Below are positions 1 to 7,807 of a DNA stretch of 11,938 nt, one piece after another (position 1 is the stretch's first letter; the number at the start of each line of letters is the position of its first letter). The DNA is from Bacillota bacterium (GTDB lineage Bacteria; Bacillota; Clostridia; Oscillospirales; Oscillospiraceae): positions 1 through 11,938 of the forward strand of contig JAJUHD010000063.1 of the NCBI GenBank assembly GCA_029268085.1, read 5' to 3'. Position numbers and translations under genes: made by a program. Under the pieces are notes generated by a model. It searched no databases. It was not told the origin of the DNA and saw nothing but the letters and a program-made list of their open reading frames with translations.

Positions 1-594
1 TAGCCCGTCCGAACAAAGCAGAAGCAGATCATTTTTCTTAAGCTCAGGTGAAAATGTATCACAGACGACCGTTTTTTCGACGCCAAGTGCGCGCGTGATT
101 ATGTTCTTTCTAGGATGGTTTCGCGCCTGTTCCCGCGTAATTGCCCCTTTGCCGACCATCTCCTCCACGAAGGAATGATCGCGCGTGATCTGCATTATTT
201 CCCCTCTTGAAATGAGATATGCCCGGCTGTCTCCGATGTTCACAACACAGCATTCCTTGCCCTTCACGATTGCGGCGACAAGAGTCGTTCCCATGCCTTC
301 GCAGGTCTCGTCGCTGATACTGCGATTATAAACCTGTTCATTGGCGGTTATTGCCGCAAAACGCGCTGACGCCTCTATATCTTCTTTCAGCTTTTTGTCG
401 GAAAGATGTTCAGCAATCTCCGCCGTAAAGGCGGAAAGAGCAATCTCGCTTGCGATTTTGCCTGCTTTCGCGCCTCCCATACCGTCACAGAGAACAAGAA
501 CGGCATAAGACGGCGACGAATTCTGGAAGAATCGGACACAATCCTGATTTTCACTTCTCACCTTACCGGCATCGGTTATGGTGTAGCCTTTCAT
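1..594 (-). CDS. prpC: PP2C-family Ser/Thr protein phosphatase (PrpC/Stp type), 3' end cut by window edge
   Basis: Metal-dependent phosphatase that removes phosphate from Ser/Thr residues in the cytosol, normally opposing a PASTA-domain Hanks kinase. The ATG at 594 is preceded by AGGAGG (600-605) five bases upstream. The 198 visible residues carry the family motifs in order: DAGKVRSENQD (residues 8-18), CDGMGG (36-41, metal-binding Asp37/Gly38), GMGTT (100-104), NIGDSRAY (119-126), ITRDHS (136-141), NIITRALG (164-171) and LLLCSDGL (191-198, metal-binding Asp196). The family is about 240-250 residues, so roughly 45-55 C-terminal residues, including the last Asp motif, lie outside the window. 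It follows rlmN by 65 nt, as in the Firmicute prpC-prkC arrangement, so a kinase gene probably comes next (inference). The missing stop codon reflects only the window boundary. Confidence 0.95.
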   Translation of the reverse strand, partial: MKGYTITDAGKVRSENQDCVRFFQNSSPSYAVLVLCDGMGGAKAGKIASEIALSAFTAEIAEHLSDKKLKEDIEASARFAAITANEQVYNRSISDETCEGMGTTLVAAIVKGKECCVVNIGDSRAYLISRGEIMQITRDHSFVEEMVGKGAITREQARNHPRKNIITRALGVEKTVVCDTFSPELKKNDLLLLCSDGL

Positions 595-611
595 TTTTTC
601 CTCCTGAGCTA

Positions 612-642
612 CGGCGCGGCTGTATCTATGTCCCTCGCGCCG
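612..642 (-). other. GC-rich inverted repeat in the rlmN-prpC gap
   Basis: Perfect 7-bp inverted repeat (CGGCGCG / CGCGCCG; arms 636-642 and 612-618, 17-nt loop) in the 65-nt gap between the rlmN stop and the phosphatase start. The 3' arm ends 6 nt before the AGGAGG ribosome site at 600-605. No T-run follows, so it is not an intrinsic terminator. It could be an intercistronic RNA hairpin affecting mRNA stability or translation of the phosphatase, or it could be chance. Confidence 0.45.
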
Positions 643-659
643 GCCTTTCAGTGTATATG

Positions 660-1694
660 TCAGTCGCCTTTATTGGCAGCTTTTCTTCTCAATTGGCCGC
701 AGGACGCGTCAACATCGCCGCCGAGCTTCCTGCGTACTGTTGAATTAACCCCGTTATCGTCGAGTATTTTTACAAACTTCTTGAGATTTTCTGCTGTGGA
801 CGGTCTGAATGACCGTTCTTCCACATAATTGAGCGGTATGAGGTTAACATGCGCAGAGCATTCCTTTGCAATATCAGCCAGCTTTTTGGCGTGGTCCGGC
901 AAATCATTTACGCCGTCTATCATAGCGTATTCAAATGATATACGTCGTCCCGTACGCTCGAAATAGCGCTTGCAGACGGAAACGAGCTCATCCACTCCCC
1001 TCCCCCTGTTCGCCGGCATCAGCTTTGAGCGGGTCTCATCGTCAGGTGCATGCAGGGATATTGACAATGTCAATTGTAAATTAAGATCCGCTAGTTTGTC
1101 AATTTGTTCTGTCAGTCCGCAGGTCGAGAGCGATATGTGGCGCATGCCTATATTCATTCCGTCAGGATGATTTACCAGTTTAAGGAATTTCATAACATTA
1201 TCATAATTATCGAGAGGCTCGCCTATGCCCATCAGCACGATGTTCGAAATATTCAATCCCGAATCAAGCTGGGAAAATAGAACTTCATCCAGCATTTCCG
1301 AGGGTTCGAGGTTTCGCAGAAGTCCGCCTATTGTCGAGGCGCAGAATGCGCAGCCCTGACGGCAGCCGACCTGAGTCGAGATGCAGACGGTATTACCATG
1401 CTTATAGCTCATCACGACGGTCTCAACGGCGTTGCCGTCCATTAGCTCCCAAAGGTATTTGATGGTACCGTCAAGCTGGGAAACCTGCTTGCGTATCGGC
1501 CTTGGCACCGTGATATAAAAGCGTTTGTCGAGAGCCTCCCTGAGCTTTTTTGACAGATCCGACATCTCATTGAAGGAGCCGACACCCTTGTTAAGCCATG
1601 AAAAAATCTGTTTTGCCCTGTATTTCGGCTCGCCCATTTCAATCAATGCCGATTCAATTTCATCGGGAAGCATGGATTTAATATCCGTTTTCAT
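660..1694 (-). CDS. rlmN: Dual-specificity 23S rRNA (A2503-C2)/tRNA (A37-C2) methyltransferase RlmN
   Basis: Radical-SAM enzyme that methylates C2 of A2503 in 23S rRNA and of A37 in some tRNAs, tuning the peptidyl-transferase centre and decoding. The 344 residues include an N-terminal helical domain (about 1-95), the iron-sulfur motif C111-x3-C115-x2-C118 in CRQGCAFCAS, the SAM-contacting GIGEPL (156-161, where many homologues have GMGEP), SLHAPDDETR (213-222), and near the C-terminus RRKLGGDVDASCGQL (321-335) with Cys332 as the methyl-carrying cysteine. Length is normal for the family. The ATG shares four bases (ATGA) with the rsmB stop, with GAGG at 1703-1706 inside rsmB as ribosome site, so translation is probably coupled. 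It ends in TGA. Confidence 0.98.
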   Translation of the reverse strand: MKTDIKSMLPDEIESALIEMGEPKYRAKQIFSWLNKGVGSFNEMSDLSKKLREALDKRFYITVPRPIRKQVSQLDGTIKYLWELMDGNAVETVVMSYKHGNTVCISTQVGCRQGCAFCASTIGGLLRNLEPSEMLDEVLFSQLDSGLNISNIVLMGIGEPLDNYDNVMKFLKLVNHPDGMNIGMRHISLSTCGLTEQIDKLADLNLQLTLSISLHAPDDETRSKLMPANRGRGVDELVSVCKRYFERTGRRISFEYAMIDGVNDLPDHAKKLADIAKECSAHVNLIPLNYVEERSFRPSTAENLKKFVKILDDNGVNSTVRRKLGGDVDASCGQLRRKAANKGD

Positions 1695-3019
1695 TTAAAT
1701 TTCCTCAGTTTGCAAATAAAAAAACCGTCTGTACCGTGTATATGCGGGTAAAGGCTCAACCTGCCGCTTTCAACTTTTCCGATTGGTTTGGGAAGCAAAA
1801 AGCTTTCCGCGCTGAATTCACTATGTTTACTTAGAAAGCGGTCGACTACTCCGCCGTTTTCGCGGTCAAGTACCGTGCAGGTCGAATACAGAAGCGCTCC
1901 TCCCGGCTTCACGCAGCCGGAAAGACCTTCAAGTATGTTGAGCTGCGTTTCAGGCAGCTTTTCAATTTCCCTTATGTCCTTATAGCGTATATCGGGCTTC
2001 TTGCGTATTACGCCGAGCCCTGAGCACGGAACGTCCGCGATAACAAGGTCAAAGGCCTCTCTAAGGCTTTCTTCGGGCCTCGAGGCATCCATTTTTCCCG
2101 TTTTTATTATATCAATGCCAAGCCTTCCCGCGCCATCTCTGATGCGGCCCAGCTTATTTTCATGTATATCGCAGGAAAGGATTTTCCCGCAGTTTTGCAT
2201 AATCAGCGCTGCCGCAAAGCTCTTTCCTCCAGGAGCGCTGCAAGCATCCAGAACGGTATCACCGGGTTTCGGTCCTGATGCCAGCACGGCAAGGCGCGCT
2301 GCTGCATCCTGCACATAAAACATCCCGTTTTTATACTCATCAAGAGCCGCGACATCCCCTGCGCCAAAGATATCAAGGCAGTCCTGCAGAAGCCCGTTGG
2401 GTTTTGCTTCAATGCCCTTGCTCTCAAGTGATTCTCTAAGCTCCCTCACCGTTATTTTCAGCGTATTCACTTGTATCGTCAGCGGAACGGCTTCGTTGTT
2501 TGCCCTAAGAAGCTCCTCGGCAAAGTCTGAATCGAATTCCGCTGTCATCAATTTTACCAGTTCAAGGGGCGTGCTGTATTTAATCGAAAGGTATTCGTTT
2601 TTGTCTCTGTCAGGTATTGCGGGCAGGCACTCCTTATGCTCAGCGATCCTGCGCAGTACAGCATTAACAAAGCCGGAAGCCCTTGCAAATCCGCACTTTT
2701 TGCACAGCTCTACGCCTTCGCTTACGGCTGCGTGTGAAGGTATCTTGTCCAAAAAAAGTATCTGATAGACCGAAAGACGCAGAATATCCCGGACCTTCGG
2801 CTCAATATTATGTGCTTTCGCGGCATATTTATCGATATAGAAATCGCAGAGCAGCATATTCTGAAGAACGCCGTAGCATAGCCTGGTGCAGAACGCGCTG
2901 TCCTTTGAGTTCAGTCCGGCTGCCATTATTACGCTGCCCAGAAGCGCGTCTGAAAATGCCTGATCTCTGCGGCAGCGCTCCAGAACGGTCAGGGCCGCTT
3001 CACGGGCCGATTTTGCCAT
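1691..3019 (-). CDS. rsmB: 16S rRNA (cytosine-967-C5)-methyltransferase RsmB
   Basis: SAM-dependent enzyme that forms m5C967 in 16S rRNA of the small subunit. The 442 residues comprise an N-terminal NusB-like RNA-binding domain (about 1-130), a linker, and a Rossmann methyltransferase domain with SAM-binding motif DACSAPGGKS (258-267), motif IV ADVPCSGLG (328-336, Cys332 for product release) and motif VI YSTCTV (378-383, catalytic Cys381). Length matches RsmB of other Firmicutes (about 445). The ATG lies 2 nt after the fmt stop, with AAGGAG (3028-3033) in the last fmt codons, 8 nt upstream of the start. The TGA stop overlaps the rlmN ATG. A zinc metallopeptidase gene found between fmt and rsmB in many clostridia is absent here. 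Confidence 0.97.
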   Translation of the reverse strand: MAKSAREAALTVLERCRRDQAFSDALLGSVIMAAGLNSKDSAFCTRLCYGVLQNMLLCDFYIDKYAAKAHNIEPKVRDILRLSVYQILFLDKIPSHAAVSEGVELCKKCGFARASGFVNAVLRRIAEHKECLPAIPDRDKNEYLSIKYSTPLELVKLMTAEFDSDFAEELLRANNEAVPLTIQVNTLKITVRELRESLESKGIEAKPNGLLQDCLDIFGAGDVAALDEYKNGMFYVQDAAARLAVLASGPKPGDTVLDACSAPGGKSFAAALIMQNCGKILSCDIHENKLGRIRDGAGRLGIDIIKTGKMDASRPEESLREAFDLVIADVPCSGLGVIRKKPDIRYKDIREIEKLPETQLNILEGLSGCVKPGGALLYSTCTVLDRENGGVVDRFLSKHSEFSAESFLLPKPIGKVESGRLSLYPHIHGTDGFFICKLRKFK

Positions 3020-3021
3020 TA

Positions 3022-3954
3022 TTAATTCTCCTTATAAACGCTCATCGGGTGACCGCGGAGAAAATCCGAAGCGGCCATCTGTTTTCCACCCGGAGCCTGC
3101 AAACGTGTTATCAGCAGGGTCTCACCGTTTCCGCAGGCAACCTCAATCCCCTTTTTTGCGTCCGCCGAAACGATCATACCCGCTGGCTTATCAGTCTTGC
3201 CCGATGTGTATTCCGCGCCAAAAATCTTGAAGATCGATCCATCAAGCTCGGCTGTCGCAACAGGCCACGGATTGAGCCCGCAGATGTGCTTTATGATTTC
3301 GCGCGGCGTTTTGCTCCAGTTGATCGGACACATGTCTTTTGTAAGAGGCGGTGCGAAAGTTGCGCGGGAATGGTCCTGCGGTGTGCGCGGCGCGCAGCCC
3401 TTTTCAATATCACGGACGGTCTTGACAAGAAGCTCAGCTCCGAGATCGCGCAGGCGCTCAAAAAGCTGTCCGGAGGTTTCAAATTCACCGATCTCAGTCT
3501 CCGCAGTATAAATGATGTCGCCACTGTCCAGCTCCGATGCAAGATACATCGAGCTTACCCCCGTCATTTTGTCGCCGTTCAGCACAGCCCATTGTATCGG
3601 GGCCGCTCCGCGGTACTTTGGAAGAAGCGAGCCATGTATATTTATCGTTCCCTTAGGCGGTACTGCCAGGATATCATCCGGCAGGATACGCCCGTAGGCG
3701 ACAACTACGACAAGATCGGGAGAAAGCGACTTTAGAATTTCAAGAGCCGTTCCGTCACGCATTTTAACGGGCTGGAATACGGGAATGCCGGCTGCCTGCG
3801 CTATTTCCTTGACGGGGCTTGTGGCGAGCTTCATCCCCCTGTCCTTCGGCTTATCTGGCTGAGTGAAAACGCCGGCAACATTGAAGCCTTCGTCTATCAG
3901 CCGTTTCAGCGAAGCTGCGGCAAAATCAGGTGTGCCCATAAAAACGATTCGCAT
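3022..3954 (-). CDS. fmt: Methionyl-tRNA formyltransferase
   Basis: Transfers a formyl group from 10-formyl-tetrahydrofolate to initiator Met-tRNA in the cytosol, preparing it for translation initiation. The 310 residues have the formyltransferase fold at the N-terminus (MRIVFMGTPDFA, 1-12; FTQPDKPKDRG, 30-40) with the catalytic Asn105-x-His107 in NIHGSLLPKYRGAAPIQ (105-121) and Asp143 in LDSGDI (142-147). A C-terminal OB-like tRNA-binding domain begins near 205 (INWSKTPREI, 211-220). Length is close to the usual 310-317. The ATG at 3954 has GGAG at 3965-3968, ten bases upstream. It sits 18 nt after def, the usual partner whose product removes the formyl group from finished chains, and 2 nt before rsmB. 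Confidence 0.98.
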   Translation of the reverse strand: MRIVFMGTPDFAAASLKRLIDEGFNVAGVFTQPDKPKDRGMKLATSPVKEIAQAAGIPVFQPVKMRDGTALEILKSLSPDLVVVVAYGRILPDDILAVPPKGTINIHGSLLPKYRGAAPIQWAVLNGDKMTGVSSMYLASELDSGDIIYTAETEIGEFETSGQLFERLRDLGAELLVKTVRDIEKGCAPRTPQDHSRATFAPPLTKDMCPINWSKTPREIIKHICGLNPWPVATAELDGSIFKIFGAEYTSGKTDKPAGMIVSADAKKGIEVACGNGETLLITRLQAPGGKQMAASDFLRGHPMSVYKEN

Positions 3955-3973
3955 TTGCGGTCAACTCCAATGC
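3951..3973 (-). other. Short inverted repeat enclosing the fmt start
   Basis: A 5-bp inverted repeat (GCATT at 3969-3973, AATGC at 3951-3955) flanks the fmt ribosome site and includes the ATG itself, with a 13-nt loop carrying GGAGTT. In mRNA it could partly mask initiation until ribosomes finishing def open it. The stem is short and chance occurrence is quite possible. Confidence 0.25.
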
Positions 3974-4464
3974 TAATTATTGTTCAGTTCTTCGGGCTTG
4001 AGCATGCGCTGCGCGCGTTCGGGGAAAAGCACTCCGTTCAGATGGTCGATTTCGTGGCAGAAGCATCTGGCCGTCAAGGCTTCGCCTTCAACTTCAAAAG
4101 TATTACCGTTCCTGTCCTGCGCTCGTACCTTAACACGGTTCGGACGGGTAACTATCCCATATTCCCCGGGGAAAGAAAGGCAGCCTTCAGGGCCGGTCTG
4201 CTCGCCCTCTTCGAATATTATCTCGGGGTTAATAAGCTCAATGAAGTATTCTTTCTCATCTTCCGCTACATTGGTTTCAATGACAACCACGACCCTGCGG
4301 AGAACACCTACCTGCGGCCCTGCAAGCCCTACACCGCCCGATGCCGCAAGCGTTTCCTTCATATCGTCGAGCAGAACGTGGAGTCTGTCATTGAATTCCG
4401 TTACCGGGCGGCTCTTCTTTTCAAGCACGCTGTCGCCCTTTTTCACAATATTACGAATGGCCAT
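3973..4464 (-). CDS. def: Peptide deformylase
   Basis: Iron (or zinc) metallo-hydrolase that removes the N-formyl group from nascent proteins at the ribosome exit. The 163 residues carry all three family motifs: GVGLAGPQVG (44-53; Gly49 where many homologues have Ala), EGCLSFPG (93-100, metal ligand Cys95) and CHEIDHLNG (136-144, ligands His137 and His141, catalytic Glu138). Length and the short C-terminal tail fit the bacterial type 1/3 enzymes. The ATG at 4464 has AGGAG at 4472-4476. It lies 26 nt downstream of priA and 18 nt upstream of fmt, the standard priA-def-fmt order. It ends in TAG. Confidence 0.98.
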   Translation of the reverse strand: MAIRNIVKKGDSVLEKKSRPVTEFNDRLHVLLDDMKETLAASGGVGLAGPQVGVLRRVVVVIETNVAEDEKEYFIELINPEIIFEEGEQTGPEGCLSFPGEYGIVTRPNRVKVRAQDRNGNTFEVEGEALTARCFCHEIDHLNGVLFPERAQRMLKPEELNNN

Positions 4465-4490
4465 ATTTTCTCTCCTACTATGCGAATAAT

Positions 4491-6950
4491 CTATTGATTG
4501 GCGTTCATATCCCCAAAAACTGTTACGCCCTTGAATTCCTTGTTCGTGTTGCAGTATATAATTGTGTTTGATATAAGCGCTCTGACGGACTTATCATCTC
4601 TGCAGGCAATAGTCAACCTGTAACGGAAACTGTTATTTACGCGCACGACCGAAAGCGGAGCGGGTCCGAGTATCCGCGCGTCCGCTCTGCTTCCGAGCTG
4701 CTTAGAAAGTATATGTTTCGCGGCGTTAAGGCAGCGAAGGACGGCACTCTCGCTCTGCCCAACGGCTGTAAGGGAAAACAGCTCCGAAAACGGCGGACAC
4801 CATTGTATCCTGCGCATTTCCAGCTCGGAGACATAGAAGCTGCCGTAATCCTGAGCGGCGGCCTGAAGGATAACCTGATTCTGAGGCGTAAAGGTCTGGA
4901 TGACCGCCCTGCCCGGGGATTCTCCCCTTCCTGAGCGCCCTACAACCTGCGTGATGAGCGAAAAGGTTCGCTCGGAAGCCCTGTAATCCCCCGCGTAGAG
5001 CGATTGATCCGCAAGCAGGACACCCACAAGCGTAACGTTCGGAAAATCAAGGCCCTTGGTAATCATCTGCGTCCCGATAAGAATCGGGATATTCTCATCT
5101 CGGAACCTGTTCAGCAGAACATCGTGCGAGCCGGCAGCGGCAACGGTGTCCGTATCCAGACGTACGACTCCGGTTTTGGGAAATAGTTCCCCAAGCTCCT
5201 CCTCAATCTTCTGCGTGCCGGCGCCAATATAATTGAGCCTGCCGCCGCAGTCCGGACACGAGGCATCCACACTCTGCGTATAACCGCAGTAATGACACAT
5301 CAAGCGGTTGTTAGCGCTGTGGTAAGTAAGACTGACGCTGCACCGAGGACACTTGTATGTATGACCGCATTCGGTGCAGCTTATAAGCTTGAACATTCCG
5401 CGACGGTTAAGAAAAAGTATGCTTTGTTCACCGCGCGATATATTTTCTTCCAGTTCTTTTATCAGAACCGAGCTGAGATTTCCGCCGTTCCCTCTGCGAA
5501 GCTCTTTTTTCATATCGACGATCCTGACTTCCGGAAGCGACATCTGATTGTAGCGTTCTGGAAGGGAAAAGAAACTGTATTTCCCTATCTCCGCATTGAA
5601 GCGGCTGACGATATCCGGAGTTGCGCTGCCAAGCAGCAGAAGCGCATTTTTCCTTGCGCAGCGGAATTTGGCAACGTCGCGTGCGTGATATCGGGGAGAG
5701 TTCTCGGACTTATAGGTGTCCTCCTGCTCCTCGTCTATAATTATAAGCCCCAGATTCTTAACCGGTGCAAAAACCGCGCTTCTTGTGCCGACTACGACCC
5801 TTGCCGAGCCGTTTTTTATCCGCTTCCATTCGTCATAGCGTTCCCCCGCAGAGAGAGAGCTGTGCATAACTGCAATCTCTTCGCCGAAATAGGACGAGAA
5901 GGTTTCCAGCATCTGCGGCGTGAGAGCAATCTCGGGAACCAGCAGGATCGAAGACTTATCCTTTTTCAGCAGCTCATCGATGAGCCGGATATAGACAGAG
6001 GTCTTACCGCTTCCCGTTACCCCGTAAAGCAGAGCACAGGCGGCTTTCCCCTCGTTCACAAGAGATAAAATGCCCTCATAAGCCGATTTTTGCTGTTCCG
6101 AAAGCTCCGGCAACTCCTGCTTTTCGCCTTCCTTGTATTCGGGCCTGCGGAACACCTCCATCTGCTCGAGAGCAATGAGTCCGTCCTGTTCAAGCCGTTT
6201 TACGACAGCGTTTCCCGCGCCTGTAAGATAGCGTATATCGTTTACTGTGGCTCCGCCGAAATTAATAAGGAGTTCCAGAACGGCGGCCTGCGATGGAGAG
6301 GAACGCTTTTTCGCGGCGGCGATCTCAGACGCATTCTCGCTTGGTATGGCAAGGTACGCATAACTCACCGTCTTGTCCTTGACCCTGCGGTTTTCAAGAC
6401 AGTCCGTAATTATTATACCCTTTGAAGAGAGCCCTTTTACAGCGCTCATGGGGTCTTCTGCTCCGAAAGCAAGCTCGATATCGCGGTACTCACAGCTGCC
6501 GCCGTATGAAAATACGACGTCGAGCACCTTCCGCTGTTTTTCGGAACGTCCTGCCGCTTTATAGGCATCGTCTTTTCCAAGTCCTTCAGAGACTCGGCAG
6601 ACGGTACTGAGATTATACCATAGCCCCGCAGGCAACATCGCTTTGGCCGCATCGTAAACCGTGCAGAAAAAGCGCTCGCGCATCCAAAGCGCGAGCTTGA
6701 TGAGCTCGTCCGAAATCACGGGTTTCTCATCCAGCACAGAGAATACGCATTTGAGCTTTTCATGTTCGGATGAGCGCAAAAGGCTGAGCACAATGCCCTC
6801 CGTTTTCCTGTTGCCCTTGGAAAACGGAACCAGCACACGCATGCCTGGCATAAGCGATTCCGCAAGCTCTTCAGGGACAATATAATCGTAAGGCTTGTCG
6901 ATCTGATAGGTGGCGGCAGAGACCGCGATCTTCGCAATCGTTTTTTCCAC
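4491..6950 (-). CDS. priA: Primosomal protein N', replication restart 3'-5' DNA helicase PriA
   Basis: Superfamily 2 helicase that recognises stalled forks and reloads the replicative helicase. The 819 residues (family about 730-830) show the N-terminal DNA-binding region (AVSAATYQIDKPYDY, 9-23), a winged-helix region (about 215-270), Walker A GVTGSGKT (310-317), Walker B DEEQ (406-409), GSATPD (441-446), a double zinc-binding insert with Cys 525, 528, 534, 537, 552, 555, 565 and 568, and helicase motifs GTQMITKGLDFPNV (626-639) and QVVGRSGR (668-675). The start is GTG: an in-frame TAA ends immediately before it and the N-terminal motif fits this start. Its ribosome site (GGTGA, 6956-6960) is weak, suggesting modest expression. 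rpoZ ends 51 nt upstream. In Bacillus-type clusters coaBC lies between rpoZ and priA, but it is absent here. Confidence 0.98.
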   Translation of the reverse strand: MEKTIAKIAVSAATYQIDKPYDYIVPEELAESLMPGMRVLVPFSKGNRKTEGIVLSLLRSSEHEKLKCVFSVLDEKPVISDELIKLALWMRERFFCTVYDAAKAMLPAGLWYNLSTVCRVSEGLGKDDAYKAAGRSEKQRKVLDVVFSYGGSCEYRDIELAFGAEDPMSAVKGLSSKGIIITDCLENRRVKDKTVSYAYLAIPSENASEIAAAKKRSSPSQAAVLELLINFGGATVNDIRYLTGAGNAVVKRLEQDGLIALEQMEVFRRPEYKEGEKQELPELSEQQKSAYEGILSLVNEGKAACALLYGVTGSGKTSVYIRLIDELLKKDKSSILLVPEIALTPQMLETFSSYFGEEIAVMHSSLSAGERYDEWKRIKNGSARVVVGTRSAVFAPVKNLGLIIIDEEQEDTYKSENSPRYHARDVAKFRCARKNALLLLGSATPDIVSRFNAEIGKYSFFSLPERYNQMSLPEVRIVDMKKELRRGNGGNLSSVLIKELEENISRGEQSILFLNRRGMFKLISCTECGHTYKCPRCSVSLTYHSANNRLMCHYCGYTQSVDASCPDCGGRLNYIGAGTQKIEEELGELFPKTGVVRLDTDTVAAAGSHDVLLNRFRDENIPILIGTQMITKGLDFPNVTLVGVLLADQSLYAGDYRASERTFSLITQVVGRSGRGESPGRAVIQTFTPQNQVILQAAAQDYGSFYVSELEMRRIQWCPPFSELFSLTAVGQSESAVLRCLNAAKHILSKQLGSRADARILGPAPLSVVRVNNSFRYRLTIACRDDKSVRALISNTIIYCNTNKEFKGVTVFGDMNANQ

Positions 6951-7001
6951 TTACGTCACCGCCCCTATGAAAAATATTCTTGAGCGCATAACGCGCCTAC
7001 A

Positions 7002-7202
7002 TCAATAACTGCTGTCGACCGGCTTTATTTTTCCGGTATAGACCTCGTCGATCGCGATGGAAACGGGCTTCTTCTCAAGATGGATACCGTTCTCCTCGGC
7101 ATCGCCGGAGATATCCCTCGCCCTGCGGGCGATCAGGTTTACAAGCAGATAACGGCTTCCGACCTTCTGTACTAAATCGGAAAGCGGCGGATAAAGCATC
7201 AT
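7002..7202 (-). CDS. rpoZ: DNA-directed RNA polymerase omega subunit
   Basis: Small subunit that helps the beta' subunit fold and assemble into RNA polymerase. The 66 residues show the family pattern: MLYPPLSDLVQKVGSRY near the start, then LVNLIARRARDI (20-31), and the C-terminal KPVSIAIDEVYTGKI (45-59). Length matches Firmicute omega (about 65-70). An upstream in-frame ATG at 7250 would overlap gmk by 46 nt and has no conserved sequence. The ATG at 7202 has GAGGTG at 7211-7216, eight bases upstream, and lies 2 nt after the gmk stop; a second ATG follows directly at 7199. The gmk-rpoZ pairing is conserved across bacteria. Confidence 0.95.
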   Translation of the reverse strand: MMLYPPLSDLVQKVGSRYLLVNLIARRARDISGDAEENGIHLEKKPVSIAIDEVYTGKIKPVDSSY

Positions 7203-7204
7203 AA

Positions 7205-7807
7205 TTAACACACCTCGGATAAATATTTTTGTCTGTTCGCCGTTTTGCATTTTTCGGCGGTAATAATGGATTTTATTTCATTGGCCGCTGTATCGGGATC
7301 ATCGTTCAGCACGATGTAATCGTAATTAAGGGCCATTGAATACTCAATTCTTGCCGTTCTTATACGCTGCAGGATCTTTTCCTCGCTGTCCGTCCCCCTT
7401 GCATGAAGCCGTTTTTCGATTTCCGAAAACTTTGAGGGGATGACGAAAATCAATATTGCTTCGGGGCATTTATCTCTGATCTGCATTGCGCCCTGTACCT
7501 CAATATCGAACAGAACGCTCAGACCTTTGGCAAGGTTCTCTTCAACGGGAGCTTTCGGCGTACCGTAGAAGTTATCAACATACCGGGCATATTCCAGCAG
7601 TTCGCCGTTGTCAATCATCTTTTGAAAGCGTTCGGTATCGATGAAATAATAATCGGCTCCGTCACGTTCGCCTTCGCGCGGCTTTCGGGTCGTTGCCGAA
7701 ACCGAAAACACAACGCTTTTGTCCTGCTCCATAACCCGTGAAATGACCGTGCTTTTACCGGCTCCGGACGGGCCGGACACTACGATCAATTTCCCGCAAT
7801 CACTCAT
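7205..7807 (-). CDS. gmk: Guanylate kinase
   Basis: Converts GMP (or dGMP) plus ATP to GDP, the essential step from GMP towards GTP; in Firmicutes it is also a known (p)ppGpp target. With the start at 7807 the protein has 200 residues, normal for the family. It shows P-loop SGPSGAGKST (11-20), TTRKPREGERDGADYYFID (39-57) of the GMP-binding region, EYARYVDNFYGTPK (72-85), FDIEVQGA (100-107), and the lid region with RLHARGTDSEEKI (133-145). An ATG ten codons further upstream (7837) is less likely: 7807 has GGAGGTG at 7817-7823 with 9-nt spacing. It overlaps the end of remA by 8 nt and is followed after 2 nt by rpoZ. Confidence 0.97.
   Translation of the reverse strand: MSDCGKLIVVSGPSGAGKSTVISRVMEQDKSVVFSVSATTRKPREGERDGADYYFIDTERFQKMIDNGELLEYARYVDNFYGTPKAPVEENLAKGLSVLFDIEVQGAMQIRDKCPEAILIFVIPSKFSEIEKRLHARGTDSEEKILQRIRTARIEYSMALNYDYIVLNDDPDTAANEIKSIITAEKCKTANRQKYLSEVC
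7211..7216 (-). promoter_or_regulatory. Ribosome binding site of rpoZ
   Basis: GAGGTG lies inside the last gmk codons, 8 nt before the ATG at 7202 and 11 nt before the tandem ATG at 7199. It decides the rpoZ start against the longer open frame beginning at 7250. Confidence 0.8.

Noticed and set aside
406..828. Plus-strand open frame of 140 codons across the rlmN-prpC junction
   Set aside because: It overlaps the phosphatase N-terminus and the rlmN C-terminus in antisense and shows no domain features.
1060..1074. Palindrome ATTGACA-A-TGTCAAT with a -35-like TTGACA
   Set aside because: It lies in rlmN codons for the conserved LTLSISLHA stretch and has no -10 box at the proper distance, so it is most likely chance.
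2683..3735. A 350-codon open frame on the plus strand
   Set aside because: It lies wholly antisense to rsmB and fmt, both of which have full family motifs. Its composition is Arg/Cys-rich and low-complexity with no recognisable domain or convincing ribosome site.
3955..4497. Two overlapping plus-strand open frames of 169 and 180 codons
   Set aside because: Both are antisense to def, whose three catalytic motifs are intact; no start signals support them.
5292..6068. A 258-codon open frame on the plus strand
   Set aside because: It is antisense to the helicase core of priA; the translation resembles no family I know and is explained by codon bias of the real gene.
6970..6997. Candidate intrinsic terminator between rpoZ and priA
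   Set aside because: The stem is only four GC pairs plus a GU pair with a 5-nt loop, and the five-T run begins about 8 nt after the stem instead of directly following it.
7203..7250. N-terminal extension of RpoZ starting at 7250
   Set aside because: The extra 16 residues are unlike omega, overlap gmk by 46 nt, and the ATG at 7202 has a well-spaced ribosome site.
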